From a virus: a stretch of DNA of 24,425 nt. The position numbers and the translations under genes were made by a program. The number at the start of each line of letters is the position of its first letter. Position 1 is the stretch's first letter. Shown in pieces: positions 1 through 8,199 of the stretch. The notes under the pieces were generated by a model that was not told the DNA's origin, did no database searches, and saw nothing but the letters and a program-made list of their open reading frames with translations. The stretch covers positions 1 through 24,425 of IMG/VR virus record IMGVR_UViG_3300029908_000145. One strand, 5' to 3'.

Positions 1-164
1 AACCCAAATTCATGCTCATTAAACAGATCATCTCGTGCAGGAACAAAATACATCTGACAAGCCAATGCTTCCGGTACAGGGTCAGATATATCCCCAATTT
101 GATTCTCACCTATATGGTATAAAGCGAGATTACAAAGTTGTGTCTGTCCAAGTGACTGTGGCAC
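1..164 (-). CDS. Tail-adaptor/head-tail completion-like protein (5' part only)
   Basis: The gene enters from the right and runs off the left edge, so only about 54 N-terminal residues are seen. It starts at GTG 164, five bases after a good SD (AAGGAG) and just past the stop of the gene at 174. The peptide contains LCNLALYHIGENQIGDISD and later YFVPARDDLFNEHEF. This is the typical start of podovirus and siphovirus adaptor proteins that sit under the portal: a helix with a conserved hydrophobic-HIGE turn, then a Y..ARD-LL-EH segment. Its place after capsid genes supports this. The family call comes from pattern memory only; the 3' part is not available. Confidence 0.6.
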   Translation of the reverse strand, partial: MPQSLGQTQLCNLALYHIGENQIGDISDPVPEALACQMYFVPARDDLFNEHEFG

Positions 165-173
165 TTTATCTCC

Positions 174-554
174 TTACAGATCATTTCCAGCAGGTGATTC
201 AATTAACTTTTTTTCTTTCTTGGTCAATGGCACTTCTGCCGGATGTTGACGACCTTCAAAAATGTTCTTCTGTGAATGGCCTTCACCATTATAGAAAGTC
301 TTTTGATCAGCAAAAACTTGACCTGCTGTTGGCTCTTTTTTATATGGCCTTGCAAGAGAATCGGCTAAAGTATTTACGGGCTTATCCACGTCCGCCTCTA
401 CTGGAAGAACCGTGTCTTTGGTAATGCGTTCAAAATATCTTTTGTCCGGTATAACATCTTCTTCAAATTCTACAATTTCATTCTCTGTCCAATAACGACC
501 TTTGAAACCGTAATTCGTCTTTAAAACTAAATACTTGATCATTTTAAGAGCCAT
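174..554 (-). CDS. Hypothetical protein in capsid operon
   Basis: 126 residues, start ATG 554 with SD GGGAG about 7 bases upstream. The N-terminal half (residues 1-60) looks like a small beta-rich domain (MIKYLVLKTNYGFKGRYW, then acidic IVEFEEDV and ..RYFERI). The C-terminal half is polar and low in hydrophobics, probably disordered, and ends in Lys-rich LTKKEKKLIES. It lies between the cement protein, from which a terminator separates it, and the tail-adaptor-like gene. Proteins of this size and position often serve as small head-tail accessory factors, but I do not recognise the family and assign no function. Confidence 0.7.
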   Translation of the reverse strand: MALKMIKYLVLKTNYGFKGRYWTENEIVEFEEDVIPDKRYFERITKDTVLPVEADVDKPVNTLADSLARPYKKEPTAGQVFADQKTFYNGEGHSQKNIFEGRQHPAEVPLTKKEKKLIESPAGNDL

Positions 555-603
555 ATTATTCTCCCTGCTGTACTAACTTCCGACCGGCCGCACTTACGGT
601 CTT

Positions 604-638
604 AAAAAGGGGCGGCCGGCCGCATACACGACCGCCCC
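604..638 (-). terminator. Rho-independent terminator after the cement gene
   Basis: Read on the minus strand, GGGGCGG pairs perfectly with CCGCCCC (plus positions 609-615 and 632-638), and the 3' arm is followed directly by five T (plus 604-608). The loop contains GCGGCCGG. This is a classic intrinsic terminator, 18 bases past the stop of the cement gene. It should lower transcription of the genes to its left relative to capsid and cement genes. Confidence 0.8.
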
Positions 639-655
639 AAGCGACTTAATCTGAC

Positions 656-1177
656 TTACGTTAGGTTAATATCAACATCAGGAACTATCAAGGCACTGAT
701 AGTACCACCACCTGTGAAAATACCAACACAGGTGTAGAAGGCTGACAAGAATCTCTGGCAACCTGATGGGATTTTGGCCTTTAATAAAATAGCACCAGAT
801 GTAGACCCGTAAGCTCCTGCTGTTGCTGGGCCTACTAATGATGCCGCTACAATAGCACCACTAGATAACAACTGAATAGTCTGCCCTGCAACCGCTGTTG
901 GAGCAGAACCAGCGTTACCCGTAGTCCAGATGTTAGCAATCACGTTAGCAGTCCATAAAGCGACAGAAAGTGAAGTTCCACCCGCCGTCATAGACTTTGT
1001 AATAATCGCTTCAAACCAATCCGCTTCATAGGCATCATAACCACCCTGGATTGTGTTCACAGTAGCGATTTGAGCCTGTCCACCCGCAGCACCGACGGTG
1101 TCGATATAATTCGTCGAAGAACCAGTCGTTGTGAGGGCGAAATTGTTGTCTAAAATCAGACTATTATCTACCAACAT
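656..1177 (-). CDS. Capsid cement/decoration protein, Bbp16-like
   Basis: 173 residues, start ATG 1177 with SD GAGGAG. It is rich in Ala, Gly, Thr and Val, with no charged clusters or coiled coil. It opens with MLVDNSLILDNNFALTTT and continues with S-T-YIDT, the layout of the Bbp16-type cement proteins of BPP-1-like phages (short N-terminal strand, then alternating beta segments). These proteins bind the outside of the capsid shell and stabilise it. The gene follows the major capsid gene directly, as in that phage group, and is followed by a strong terminator, which fits a highly made structural protein. Family call is from pattern and synteny. Confidence 0.7.
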   Translation of the reverse strand: MLVDNSLILDNNFALTTTGSSTNYIDTVGAAGGQAQIATVNTIQGGYDAYEADWFEAIITKSMTAGGTSLSVALWTANVIANIWTTGNAGSAPTAVAGQTIQLLSSGAIVAASLVGPATAGAYGSTSGAILLKAKIPSGCQRFLSAFYTCVGIFTGGGTISALIVPDVDINLT

Positions 1178-1250
1178 ATTTCTCTCCTCTGCCCCAATCG
1201 GGACATTTTAAGTTACCGGACGACCCTATGCCGTCCGTGGTTTTCACGAA

Positions 1251-2276
1251 TTAGATGCTCGATTCGGTATTTAGGATGCTGTCAATACGACGGCAAGGAA
1301 CTCCTAAAAACATCAACACTTGGTCAGGACGAGGAATCAAAGTACCCTTAATTTCCTCTAACCTTAAGAGCAAGTTAGGCTTGTTCACAATCTTCAGACG
1401 TAAATAAGAACGAACTGTCTCATTCATGTAGAAGACCTTGCGACCAATGACGTTGGGCGGGATTCTGTCCAAAGCCAAAGACATATACTTCAACAAGTCA
1501 GCTGATGTATCAGAAGCAGCACCAGTGGTCAAAATATTGGTCATATCAATATTCGCAATACGCACGACTGAGCGGTAATCACGAATAGCAAGACCAGCTT
1601 TCCACTGATACCAAGAACACATCATCTGCATGAAAGCACCGGTCGTATTAGGATCTGGAACCATTTGTTCCCCTAAGTCCTTGAACTGGAAACCAGCTTT
1701 AGAACCTTTAGGAACGATCCCGTAAATATTATCCGGACTCCACACAACAAGCCAGATTGAGCTGTTGACGCTATTAGTACCACCAGCCGAAATAACCTGC
1801 TTGGCTGTAGTATTGGTTCCAGTGCTGGAATAATAACGAGCAGCTAAACCAGTAAACTGATTAGGTGATACGGTTACGTCACCATAAATCAGGGTAGAGG
1901 CCAATTGATCGCCGAAGCCCTGGATGATACCCTTATCTTCTGACAAACGATAAGCGGCAGTGTTGCCATTTGCCATAGCCACATCAATGTCAATGTGGTT
2001 ACGGGCTTCCATGATGGCACAAGTTTCGACAATTTGACCGGTTGTCGATTTGACCGGTGTGATACCAGCGTTCAGATAACGGAAGGAAATAGTCGGCTTG
2101 GAAGTACGAACGGTGATCTGTTCACCACTATCCAAGTTACCTTGTTTCCAACCAATATCATCAAGAATTTCGTGATATTGCGTGATAATTTCCGCGATAT
2201 CAGCGACAGACCCATCAGGATCAACCCTGCGGGACATATCGAGATATGTCGGGAAATATGTCGTATTAAGACCCAT
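1251..2276 (-). CDS. Major capsid protein (BPP-1/Bbp17-like)
   Basis: 341 residues, start ATG 2276 with SD AAGGAG about 6 bases away; a GTGGC/GCCAC hairpin lies just before the SD. The N-terminus MGLNTTYFPTYLDMSRRVDPDG, the ILDDIGWKQGN segment, the GDQLASTLIYGD segment and the C-terminal PCRRIDSILNTE are typical of the podovirus capsid family related to BPP-1 Bbp17, with the expected HK97-type fold and usual length (about 330-350). The scaffold gene precedes it and the cement gene follows. It should form the icosahedral shell. No prohead-protease gene is visible in this window. Confidence 0.85.
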   Translation of the reverse strand: MGLNTTYFPTYLDMSRRVDPDGSVADIAEIITQYHEILDDIGWKQGNLDSGEQITVRTSKPTISFRYLNAGITPVKSTTGQIVETCAIMEARNHIDIDVAMANGNTAAYRLSEDKGIIQGFGDQLASTLIYGDVTVSPNQFTGLAARYYSSTGTNTTAKQVISAGGTNSVNSSIWLVVWSPDNIYGIVPKGSKAGFQFKDLGEQMVPDPNTTGAFMQMMCSWYQWKAGLAIRDYRSVVRIANIDMTNILTTGAASDTSADLLKYMSLALDRIPPNVIGRKVFYMNETVRSYLRLKIVNKPNLLLRLEEIKGTLIPRPDQVLMFLGVPCRRIDSILNTESSI

Positions 2277-2310
2277 ATACTTCTCCTTGTGGCTTTGCCA
2301 CTATTTTTAA

Positions 2311-3162
2311 CTAGGGATTGTTCGGGAACAACCGTTTGGCTTTCGCCTCATCGGATGTGTCCTTTTCCCCAGGAGCAGGATTGCCTTTGGGGAAAGTATC
2401 TTCACCAAGCAATTTCCCCGCTTTTATCATAAATTCAACGATTAACTTATTGTTTCCTATGCCGGTTCCCGTTGTTCCTGGCTTATCATTCATAAGTTCA
2501 CGCAGAGCTTTAGGGTCTGACGAAAACTTATTTATGGCTTTAGCGGCATATGCCATTTCTGCGGCTAATTTAACGCCGTAGATTTCCTTCGTTTCATCAC
2601 CCCAAGCCTTGACGTTGTCTTTCCATGCCTTGATAGCCTCGGTTTGCTGTGCTTCAACATATTGTTTCTGTTGAGCTTGCAAATGAGGGGCATAAACGTC
2701 AATGATCTTCTGGAAGGCTTCTTGGGTTACTCCATAGGTCTTTAATACAGGAGATAACTTATCGTTTAAGAAGGCTTCATCAACCTTCATGCCTTCCGGG
2801 GCTTTAAGGGTGTACTTATCAGGAACTAACTTTGCCTTCGCAGCGGTTTCCGCTTCCAACTTCTCACGTTCGGCCTTCTGTTCAGGAGTTTCGTTCTTGA
2901 GTGCTTCTGCTTTGGCATCAGCATCGGCTTTCGCTTTTGCAGTTGCTTCGGCTGCCAATTTGGCAATTTCGTCTGCCGATTTAGGTTCTTCGCCTAAAAG
3001 CGTTCCATCTGCTTCTGGTGCTGGTGTTTCTTTGACTGCTGGCGCAGGTGTCTCCACCTTTGCGGGCGTCTCTAAAACTGGTGTTTCTACGATAGGCGTT
3101 TCGGGGGCGGGAGCGTCAATGACTGTCCCTGCTGCCGGAGCCTTATCAAAAGGGTTTCCCAT
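2311..3162 (-). CDS. Head scaffolding protein
   Basis: 283 residues, start ATG 3162 with SD AAAGGAA. Residues 1-60 are a Pro/Ala/Glu/Thr-rich disordered tail; residues 60-115 are an Ala-Lys-Glu helix likely to form a coiled coil; a middle segment (about 115-200, PDKYTLKAPEGMKVDEAFL...) is helical; the C-terminus is charged and disordered with basic AKAKRLFPNNP at the end. This composition, and the position immediately before the major capsid gene, is standard for internal scaffolds that guide shell assembly and are lost before packaging. No serine-protease motif is visible, so I do not call a fused protease. Confidence 0.75.
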   Translation of the reverse strand: MGNPFDKAPAAGTVIDAPAPETPIVETPVLETPAKVETPAPAVKETPAPEADGTLLGEEPKSADEIAKLAAEATAKAKADADAKAEALKNETPEQKAEREKLEAETAAKAKLVPDKYTLKAPEGMKVDEAFLNDKLSPVLKTYGVTQEAFQKIIDVYAPHLQAQQKQYVEAQQTEAIKAWKDNVKAWGDETKEIYGVKLAAEMAYAAKAINKFSSDPKALRELMNDKPGTTGTGIGNNKLIVEFMIKAGKLLGEDTFPKGNPAPGEKDTSDEAKAKRLFPNNP

Positions 3163-3166
3163 AAAA

Positions 3167-3544
3167 TTAATTCCTTTCTAATTCCTGTTCAGCTTCTTTA
3201 TTTAACTTATCTTCAAATACAACGTCACTCTGATGCTGACGAATCATCTCGCTATAAGCCATTGGGGCAGCCCGTTCAATTTCTGAAATCAACCACAATC
3301 CAATCTGCTGCCGGCCAATATTCACATGAGTCGCATAAGGATCGCCAGCAAAATGAGGGGTACGAGAAGCCCCACATTGCTCTAAAAGTTTATAAAATAA
3401 CCTTTTGCCTGCTGGTAAAGCCAAAACTTCTTTCGTGTCTTTATCTTCACGGTATTGCTTAATCCTAAGTAGCTTTTCTTTTTTCTTGGCTACTTCTGCA
3501 CCGTCAAGTCTCGTCAAATCTTTTATTTCTTCTTTTTCAGGCAT
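3167..3544 (-). CDS. Bbp19-like phage protein
   Basis: 125 residues. The start overlaps the portal stop as TAATG, so translation is probably coupled to portal. Residues 30-95 carry the pattern of the Bbp19-like domain: VLALPAGKRLFYKLLEQCG, then a small loop (ASRTPHFAGDPYATHVNIGRQ) and GLWLISEIERAAPMAYSEMI. The N-terminus is Lys-rich and the C-terminus is acidic and helical. In BPP-1-like phages this gene lies between portal and scaffold, as here. Its molecular role is not established; association with head assembly is inferred from position. Confidence 0.75.
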   Translation of the reverse strand: MPEKEEIKDLTRLDGAEVAKKKEKLLRIKQYREDKDTKEVLALPAGKRLFYKLLEQCGASRTPHFAGDPYATHVNIGRQQIGLWLISEIERAAPMAYSEMIRQHQSDVVFEDKLNKEAEQELERN

Positions 3545-5319
3545 TATTTACCCGCCCCAACCGGCTGTTGCGCCCCTGTCATAGCTCCGTGGAGTGTGCC
3601 AGCGCCGGTTGGTATAGTTCCAATCTTATTGGCGGCATTCGCCGCTTGCTCAGCTTGCATCATTTGCTGCTGTTGCTGTTGAGCTTTTGCGCGTTGTGCT
3701 CGGATTTGATCTATAACAGCTTGGTCTTTGTTCATTTTTGCAGGGGTTCCCTCGGCCTCGCATACTTCCCGTAAAGTCTGATCCCAGTCAATCCCATCCG
3801 CAATAGAAGTATCCTGTCCGCCTAATGCCTGAACAACGGTCTGAATAAATCCAACTACACGACTAATCTGCTGAACCCCAAGTTGCTTTTGCGCTTGCGC
3901 CAAGATAGACGTATACTCAACCTTTATAGGTAAGCCCGCAATTTGTTGCGGGGGAGGAGGGAATAGCTTGTTATCCAAACCTATGTTAAACAAAAGACTC
4001 ACAAGCGGATCAAGCAATTCAGTTTGCAGACGATATAGTATCGGCCCCATCATCATAATTTTCTCTTGCTGACGTTCCGCGACTTCTTGAGCAGTCATAT
4101 TGTTCTTGTCGAAATTCATCAACATCAAGAACAAATTAACGAAGAAGCACTTGTCAATCTTGTCGTGTAAATCATTACACATCTCAAGAAAGCTCTCCAA
4201 ATTAGCCTGAATTTGATATGCAGGGCGGACGCCTGCGTTTGGTACGGCGTTACTGTTAGTACGAGTGACCCCACCAGGTATAGTGCTAACGTGTCCGTCC
4301 ACGCTACCGTCCGCTTGCATAGGTGGATTATGTGTCTTTTCTTGGGTCAAATATTTGTCTTGAGTAGTTTTTTGTAACCCACGGGTATGTCCTATAGCGT
4401 AATGACCGCAACCATAACCATAAACCTGATCTGTGACAACTGTTTCCCATCGCGGGCAAATAACAGGAAACCTTTTAAACCCTCTCATACCTAAAAATGT
4501 ATTTGTTCCATCCGCCATATCCCAATAAGCAGACCGAAACGGCATATTTTTAAAGTCAGGCATATCAAGCATAGCCACATCATTCGGCTCAATCATGTGC
4601 CTAACTTTCCAAAGTACATCCAACTGGTTCCAATCCCACTGTTGCCGGACTGATGCGGAGCAATTCTCATACCCAAATTCTTCAACCATTTGCTGTACTG
4701 TCATCCAAAACTCACGGCAGAAGGTATTTACTCTACCTTTATTATCGCAAGCGATGTAGTATTCCCCCGCCGTAAAAGAAGTTCCTCTGACCACATCTTC
4801 AAAATCTTCTAACACAATAAAACAACCTGTTCCAAAGACACCTAACTCTTCATAGCAATTATTCAGGCAAAAATAGAGATTTGACTTATCAAGCATGGCA
4901 TACAAGGTTTCCTGACATGAATCAAGCCATCCCCGTATTTCAGCGTGTCCTTGCATATTCTCAATGCCATCAATGGTCAATCGAAGCCACGGCATTGATT
5001 GTGAGGTCATGCCGGAACTCATCCCACTTGAAAGTGTCTTGGATGCCTGAGTTGCGTGATCATCAAGGATAATTCTATAATCAGGTAAAATAGCACGTTG
5101 AGAAGGGGATGTATCATATACGCCACGAAGAGGATTTATCCATCTGGACATTTCCTGCATGGCTGGCCGGTAGAGAAGGTGTGTTTGTTTAACAAGAGTG
5201 AATCTTTTATCAAACTCTTTTTTCTTGGTTGCCCGACTCCAAGCCGAAGTATTTGGCGGAGGGGTACGCTGAATCGGAGCGGGATTCATGGTTGTAAAAC
5301 GCTGTGTTTCGTCTTTCAT
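3544..5319 (-). CDS. Portal protein (podovirus head-to-tail connector)
   Basis: About 591 residues, matching the head-tail connecting protein family of short-tailed phages, which forms the dodecameric ring for DNA entry. Visible landmarks: N-terminal W-RP-MQEM-RWINPLRG with following S-RAILPDYRIILDDHATQASKTL-SGMSSG-TSQS-PW-RL, then ELGVFGTGCF and MTAQEVAERQQEKIMMMGP. The last 60 residues are a Gln-rich helix (QQQQQQMM) and a flexible tail. The frame is open to a GTG at 5337, but that codon abuts the T-run of a terminator hairpin and has no SD. ATG 5319 has AAGGA four bases upstream, so I prefer it. The next gene overlaps the stop. Confidence 0.9.
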   Translation of the reverse strand: MKDETQRFTTMNPAPIQRTPPPNTSAWSRATKKKEFDKRFTLVKQTHLLYRPAMQEMSRWINPLRGVYDTSPSQRAILPDYRIILDDHATQASKTLSSGMSSGMTSQSMPWLRLTIDGIENMQGHAEIRGWLDSCQETLYAMLDKSNLYFCLNNCYEELGVFGTGCFIVLEDFEDVVRGTSFTAGEYYIACDNKGRVNTFCREFWMTVQQMVEEFGYENCSASVRQQWDWNQLDVLWKVRHMIEPNDVAMLDMPDFKNMPFRSAYWDMADGTNTFLGMRGFKRFPVICPRWETVVTDQVYGYGCGHYAIGHTRGLQKTTQDKYLTQEKTHNPPMQADGSVDGHVSTIPGGVTRTNSNAVPNAGVRPAYQIQANLESFLEMCNDLHDKIDKCFFVNLFLMLMNFDKNNMTAQEVAERQQEKIMMMGPILYRLQTELLDPLVSLLFNIGLDNKLFPPPPQQIAGLPIKVEYTSILAQAQKQLGVQQISRVVGFIQTVVQALGGQDTSIADGIDWDQTLREVCEAEGTPAKMNKDQAVIDQIRAQRAKAQQQQQQMMQAEQAANAANKIGTIPTGAGTLHGAMTGAQQPVGAGK

Positions 5320-5337
5320 AGATTCCTTTTTAGCCAC

Positions 5338-5379
5338 AAAAAGAAAGGACTTCCACCGCTGTGCACAGTGAAAGTCCTT
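5338..5379 (-). terminator. Terminator/attenuator hairpin just before portal
   Basis: On the minus strand AAGGACTTTCAC pairs with GTGGAAGTCCTT (plus 5368-5379 and 5345-5356; 12 pairs including one G-U), and the 3' arm is followed by TCTTTTT. The loop holds TGTGCACA. The G-U pair forms only in minus-strand RNA, which supports that sense. It ends about 20 bases before the portal start and so should attenuate transcription into portal. Confidence 0.75.
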
Positions 5380-5385
5380 CTAAAT

Positions 5386-5418
5386 GTGGTGATACCACTA
5401 AGCGTGGATCAGACGCTT
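5386..5418 (-). repeat. Two tandem hairpins upstream of the portal attenuator
   Basis: GTGGT-gat-ACCAC (5386-5398) and AAGCGT-ggatcag-ACGCTT (5400-5418) are perfect small dyads that sit end to end, directly followed on the minus strand by the terminator hairpin at 5338-5379. Together they make a three-hairpin stack in the short gap between the secreted-protein gene and portal. Confidence 0.6.
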
Positions 5419-5442
5419 GAGCTTACTGACTACCAAGAAAAT

Positions 5443-5769
5443 TTATGTACAAGTAGAACAAGTAACTCCGCTAATACTTGTAGTACATTTGCCTAACTGT
5501 CCAGCAGATTTCCAACACGCAATAGTTGTAGCTGTTATTGCGGTTGATGCTGATGTTGCAACTGTTCCTGTTACATCAGGAATAGTCACTGTATTAGCCC
5601 CATTCTTAGCGGCTAATCCAACAGTTAATGTAACGCCTGCTCCGTTGTTCTCAAATTGAACCGTCTTTGCATACAAAGACTGAAAACTCTGTGTAAAACC
5701 ATTACTTACCAAAATAGTTATTGCAAAGACACAAACAAACAATAAAACCAAAAATAATTTATTTTTCAT
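5443..5769 (-). CDS. Small secreted or membrane-anchored protein with Cys-rich C-terminus
   Basis: 108 residues, start ATG 5769 (MKNKLFLVLLFVCVFAITIL). Residues 1-22 form a signal peptide or N-terminal membrane anchor (two Lys, then an unbroken hydrophobic run). Residues 40-75 are Gly/Thr/Val-rich and beta-like (GAGVTLTVG, NTVTIPDVTGTVA). The C-terminus carries a Cys series ending in TIACWKSAGQLGKCTT and VTCSTCT. Similar C-terminal ends occur on phage fibre or surface repeats, but I cannot name a family. It lies inside the packaging/capsid operon, where a secreted protein is unexpected; superinfection exclusion or a cell-surface role is speculation. Confidence 0.7.
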   Translation of the reverse strand: MKNKLFLVLLFVCVFAITILVSNGFTQSFQSLYAKTVQFENNGAGVTLTVGLAAKNGANTVTIPDVTGTVATSASTAITATTIACWKSAGQLGKCTTSISGVTCSTCT

Positions 5770-5776
5770 AGTCCCC

Positions 5777-6055
5777 TCATTTTCCTAAAGCTGTTACACC
5801 GCCTGGAGTTGCCATCGGTGTTAAATTAGCCCCTGAACCAGTCATACCTGTCCCTGCGGATCCTGCTGCAACTGTACTACTAAGACCGTACTGCAAGCGT
5901 TTCAAAGTAGCCGCCCTATCTGTCTGTGTAGCTACTGGATTCTGATTCAAAGGCGTTGGTGAAGGAGTTGGCGCAGGTGGTTGCTCTACTTGCGGCGTTC
6001 CACCACCTCCAAAGCCGCCATTTTTCAAGAAAAATAACCAATTAATTTTGTGCAT
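5777..6055 (-). CDS. Pro/Gly-rich small phage protein between TerL and portal
   Basis: 92 residues, start ATG 6055 with SD GAGG eight bases upstream. The N-terminus has FFLKNGGFGGGG, then a Pro-rich stretch (PPAPTPSPTPLNQNP) and a segment RAATLKRLQYGLSSTVAAGS. Short proteins with a Pro-rich start and an R..(Q)R-G-SST(I/V)-(L/A)-G motif are common beside terminase and portal genes in lambdoid and BPP-1-like podoviruses; their function is not known to me. The rest is low complexity. Family placement rests on the GLSSTV motif and synteny. Confidence 0.65.
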   Translation of the reverse strand: MHKINWLFFLKNGGFGGGGTPQVEQPPAPTPSPTPLNQNPVATQTDRAATLKRLQYGLSSTVAAGSAGTGMTGSGANLTPMATPGGVTALGK

Positions 6056-6176
6056 AATTTTTCCTCAATTCATCACAAAATACCTACTACCATCAACAAA
6101 AAATTTCACAAAAGGAATTGAAACATAAATAAAAACTACAGAATGGGTTATGTTAAGTGTGGGTTGCATTAGTTTA

Positions 6177-6205
6177 GATATATAATGTTTTACGATAAAC
6201 GTCAA
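6177..6205 (-). promoter_or_regulatory. Possible sigma70 promoter downstream of TerL
   Basis: On the minus strand TTGACG (plus 6200-6205) and TATATC (plus 6177-6182) are 17 bases apart, in the 157-base gap between the TerL stop and the gene at 6055. It could start a separate transcript for the Pro-rich and secreted proteins and portal. The -10 match is imperfect and the region is AT-rich, so support is moderate. Confidence 0.35.
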
Positions 6206-6212
6206 GAAATAA

Positions 6213-7778
6213 TTAAATAATCTTTGACCCAGCCGTATTGCCCACCAACACATCATATTTACTATCAGGATTACTACCCGCCTCTTCCTGACGGGGTTCC
6301 TTCATCTTAGGGAATACAGCGCCTAAGTTGTCATCGAGGATTCTTGATGAGCAATCTAAAATATCATCATGTGAACTAACAGGAAAATCAATATACTCCT
6401 TTGCTATGAACTCTTGAATAAGATCAACCATCTGTTTAGCTTTTGTAATATACGGCAAACGCCTCGGTAAAAAGAAATGACGACCCTCGAAGATCGGGAC
6501 AAGACGACGTATACGATCGGGCTTCGGCATATGACCAGCGAGAGGTTCAATTTGAAAACGGAAACCTTTTTCCTCTTGGACATATTTAATGTGGGCGATG
6601 TCAGAGTCTTTTCCATATTCTTCGTATCCTATCTTTTTAGGATTCCACTTCATTATCAAATCAAATAAAACATTTGTACGTTCAGTCAAATTAAGCCGAT
6701 CACGCACCATGTCAACCAAATAATAATTCTTATCCGGGGCTGTGGCGATTACAACGAACACGGTATAGTCAGACGTTTTCTTTTTCTTGTCCCCGGCAGG
6801 ATCACAGATGATGTAGTAATTCCAATTCTTGTTGTTTTTAAGGGAATCGTAGTATTCAAGCCAGTTTGTATCGAAACCTTGGGCTTTATCGGCAGCCGGA
6901 TTTTGAAGCATCTGGGTAGCGTAGACGTAAATGCCCATGCTTTTACGCTTCTCTAATAATGTCTCAGATGTCATCAACACAGGATTACCAGAGACTTCAA
7001 TATCGTTCTTGCCTAAGTCGGTTGGGTAAATCTCCCTAACCTTAACCGATCCAGTGTCTATAATTTGAGCGTAAGTATCATTCTGATGATATCGAGTTCC
7101 CCAATATCTTTTCCGGCACGGCTTACCAGCTTGTTCGCTTCCAAGGTTCAAGCTAACCCGCCATGCGTTTGTAGTTTTTTCAATCATTTCAGGTGAAGTT
7201 ACACTGCCAAGCGAAACTATATCATCATAATTCAGGATGGCAAAATGCTTGGACGTAGGCATACCGTCAACAAGTCCCCAGGCTTCAAGGGAGCAGGTTG
7301 GGGCTGATGATTTCCTTTTAACGATAAGGCCGTCGTCGAGTGACCACTTCTTACTCTCCTTCTGCGGATCATCGTAGAGGACATCTTTGAAGAGACTTTT
7401 GATAAAGGTATTTGTTTCGAGTTCTGTCTTGATTGCGAAGAGGAACGCTTTGGCGATTGGACGGGTGTGGGAGAAGATTCCAATGGTGACTTCTGGATCA
7501 CGCAGCACCTCCTGGATTAATAGGGCAAATGTCCCTATGGACGATTTATAATGCTCTCTTGACCAAAGATTTATGAAGCCATCACGATCAATTTCAACCT
7601 CACGGCAACGGGCGTAAACGAAGTCATTATCTGCGTCTTTACGTCTTAATGCTACTGTCAATAAAAAAAACAAATCTTCCTTACACAGCTTCCTTAACTG
7701 ATCCGTGTTACCAACACGCAAGGCATCCGCATAGAGTTCTAAACATTGTTCCCGTGACAGCCCAGTCATTAATGCCAT
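6213..7778 (-). CDS. terL: Terminase large subunit (packaging ATPase/nuclease)
   Basis: 521 residues, start ATG 7778 eight bases after GAGGTGATG. The ATPase part has a deviant Walker A around residues 72-80 (WSREHYKSS; K78, S79) and a Walker B-like hydrophobic-DD at about 178-186 (HFAILNYDD). The nuclease part (RNase H-like fold) shows the three acidic sites: IICDPAG (D326), GYEEYG (E386/E387) and SSHDDILD (D471/D472). It powers DNA translocation into the prohead and cuts the concatemer. Length and motif order are normal for the Terminase_6-type family. The small subunit is four genes upstream in the same operon. Confidence 0.95.
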   Translation of the reverse strand: MALMTGLSREQCLELYADALRVGNTDQLRKLCKEDLFFLLTVALRRKDADNDFVYARCREVEIDRDGFINLWSREHYKSSIGTFALLIQEVLRDPEVTIGIFSHTRPIAKAFLFAIKTELETNTFIKSLFKDVLYDDPQKESKKWSLDDGLIVKRKSSAPTCSLEAWGLVDGMPTSKHFAILNYDDIVSLGSVTSPEMIEKTTNAWRVSLNLGSEQAGKPCRKRYWGTRYHQNDTYAQIIDTGSVKVREIYPTDLGKNDIEVSGNPVLMTSETLLEKRKSMGIYVYATQMLQNPAADKAQGFDTNWLEYYDSLKNNKNWNYYIICDPAGDKKKKTSDYTVFVVIATAPDKNYYLVDMVRDRLNLTERTNVLFDLIMKWNPKKIGYEEYGKDSDIAHIKYVQEEKGFRFQIEPLAGHMPKPDRIRRLVPIFEGRHFFLPRRLPYITKAKQMVDLIQEFIAKEYIDFPVSSHDDILDCSSRILDDNLGAVFPKMKEPRQEEAGSNPDSKYDVLVGNTAGSKII

Positions 7779-7780
7779 AT

Positions 7781-8011
7781 TTACATCACCTCAACAGCCC
7801 TTATTATAATAGGAAGGACGGCTTCTATTTCATCTTTATTCATACGGCCTAGTTTGGTGAAACTAAACTCTCCTTCAACCATATTCTCCCTGCTAATCTG
7901 AATCTTATTAGGCCCACCATTATAAGACCATACTGAAACAGTAATTCTAGTCTTTTCAGTTTCGTATACTTCTTTAAACGATGACACGTCCAACGATTGA
8001 TCGTAAGGCAT
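7781..8011 (-). CDS. Hypothetical protein upstream of TerL
   Basis: 76 residues. The start overlaps the previous stop as TAATG, with SD GAGAGGAA, and its end carries the SD of terL, so the genes are tightly coupled. Residues 15-45 look like a two-strand beta sheet (TRITVSVWSYNGGPNKIQISREN), followed by FTKLGRMNKDEIEAVLPIIIRAVEVM, a helix. Small beta-beta-alpha proteins with a 'KLGR..KEE...' segment are widespread in phages, often with no assigned role. I infer only that it is co-made with the packaging proteins. Confidence 0.75.
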   Translation of the reverse strand: MPYDQSLDVSSFKEVYETEKTRITVSVWSYNGGPNKIQISRENMVEGEFSFTKLGRMNKDEIEAVLPIIIRAVEVM

Positions 8012-8199
8012 TATTCACTTCCTCTCATTCTTTGACTTTTTATTTTACTTTCATATTCCAGCTTGCTTTCATAGAACCTACCATGCTTATTACAGTCCCA
8101 AATAAGGTTCACCCTACAGATACGAGGTTCAGGGACACCAAACTTAGCCCAGTCGCCTATGAATTGAACCATTTCTTTTTTACATTCAGGACAACGCAT
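8011..8199 (-). CDS. Small zinc-ribbon-like protein
   Basis: 62 residues, start ATG 8199 with SD GGAG. Contains CPEC (residues 3-6) and a later C-N-K-H pair in IWDCNKHGRFYES, plausibly four metal ligands of a zinc ribbon. The C-terminus is basic (SKIKSQRMRGSE). It overlaps the next gene by TAATG. Role unknown; small zinc ribbons in phages often bind nucleic acid or host proteins. Confidence 0.7.
   Translation of the reverse strand: MRCPECKKEMVQFIGDWAKFGVPEPRICRVNLIWDCNKHGRFYESKLEYESKIKSQRMRGSE

Noticed and set aside
2287-2308. GTGGC/GCCAC hairpin followed by T-run on the plus strand
   Set aside because: No plus-strand transcription is expected there; it is more likely a small hairpin before the major capsid SD on the minus strand.
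2789-3181. 130-codon plus-strand frame rich in Ala/Ser
   Set aside because: Mirror of the Ala/Lys/Glu-rich scaffold gene on the minus strand.
6065-6256. 63-codon minus-strand frame covering the TerL end and the gap after it
   Set aside because: No SD, begins inside terL in another frame, composition random; the gap is better read as a promoter region.
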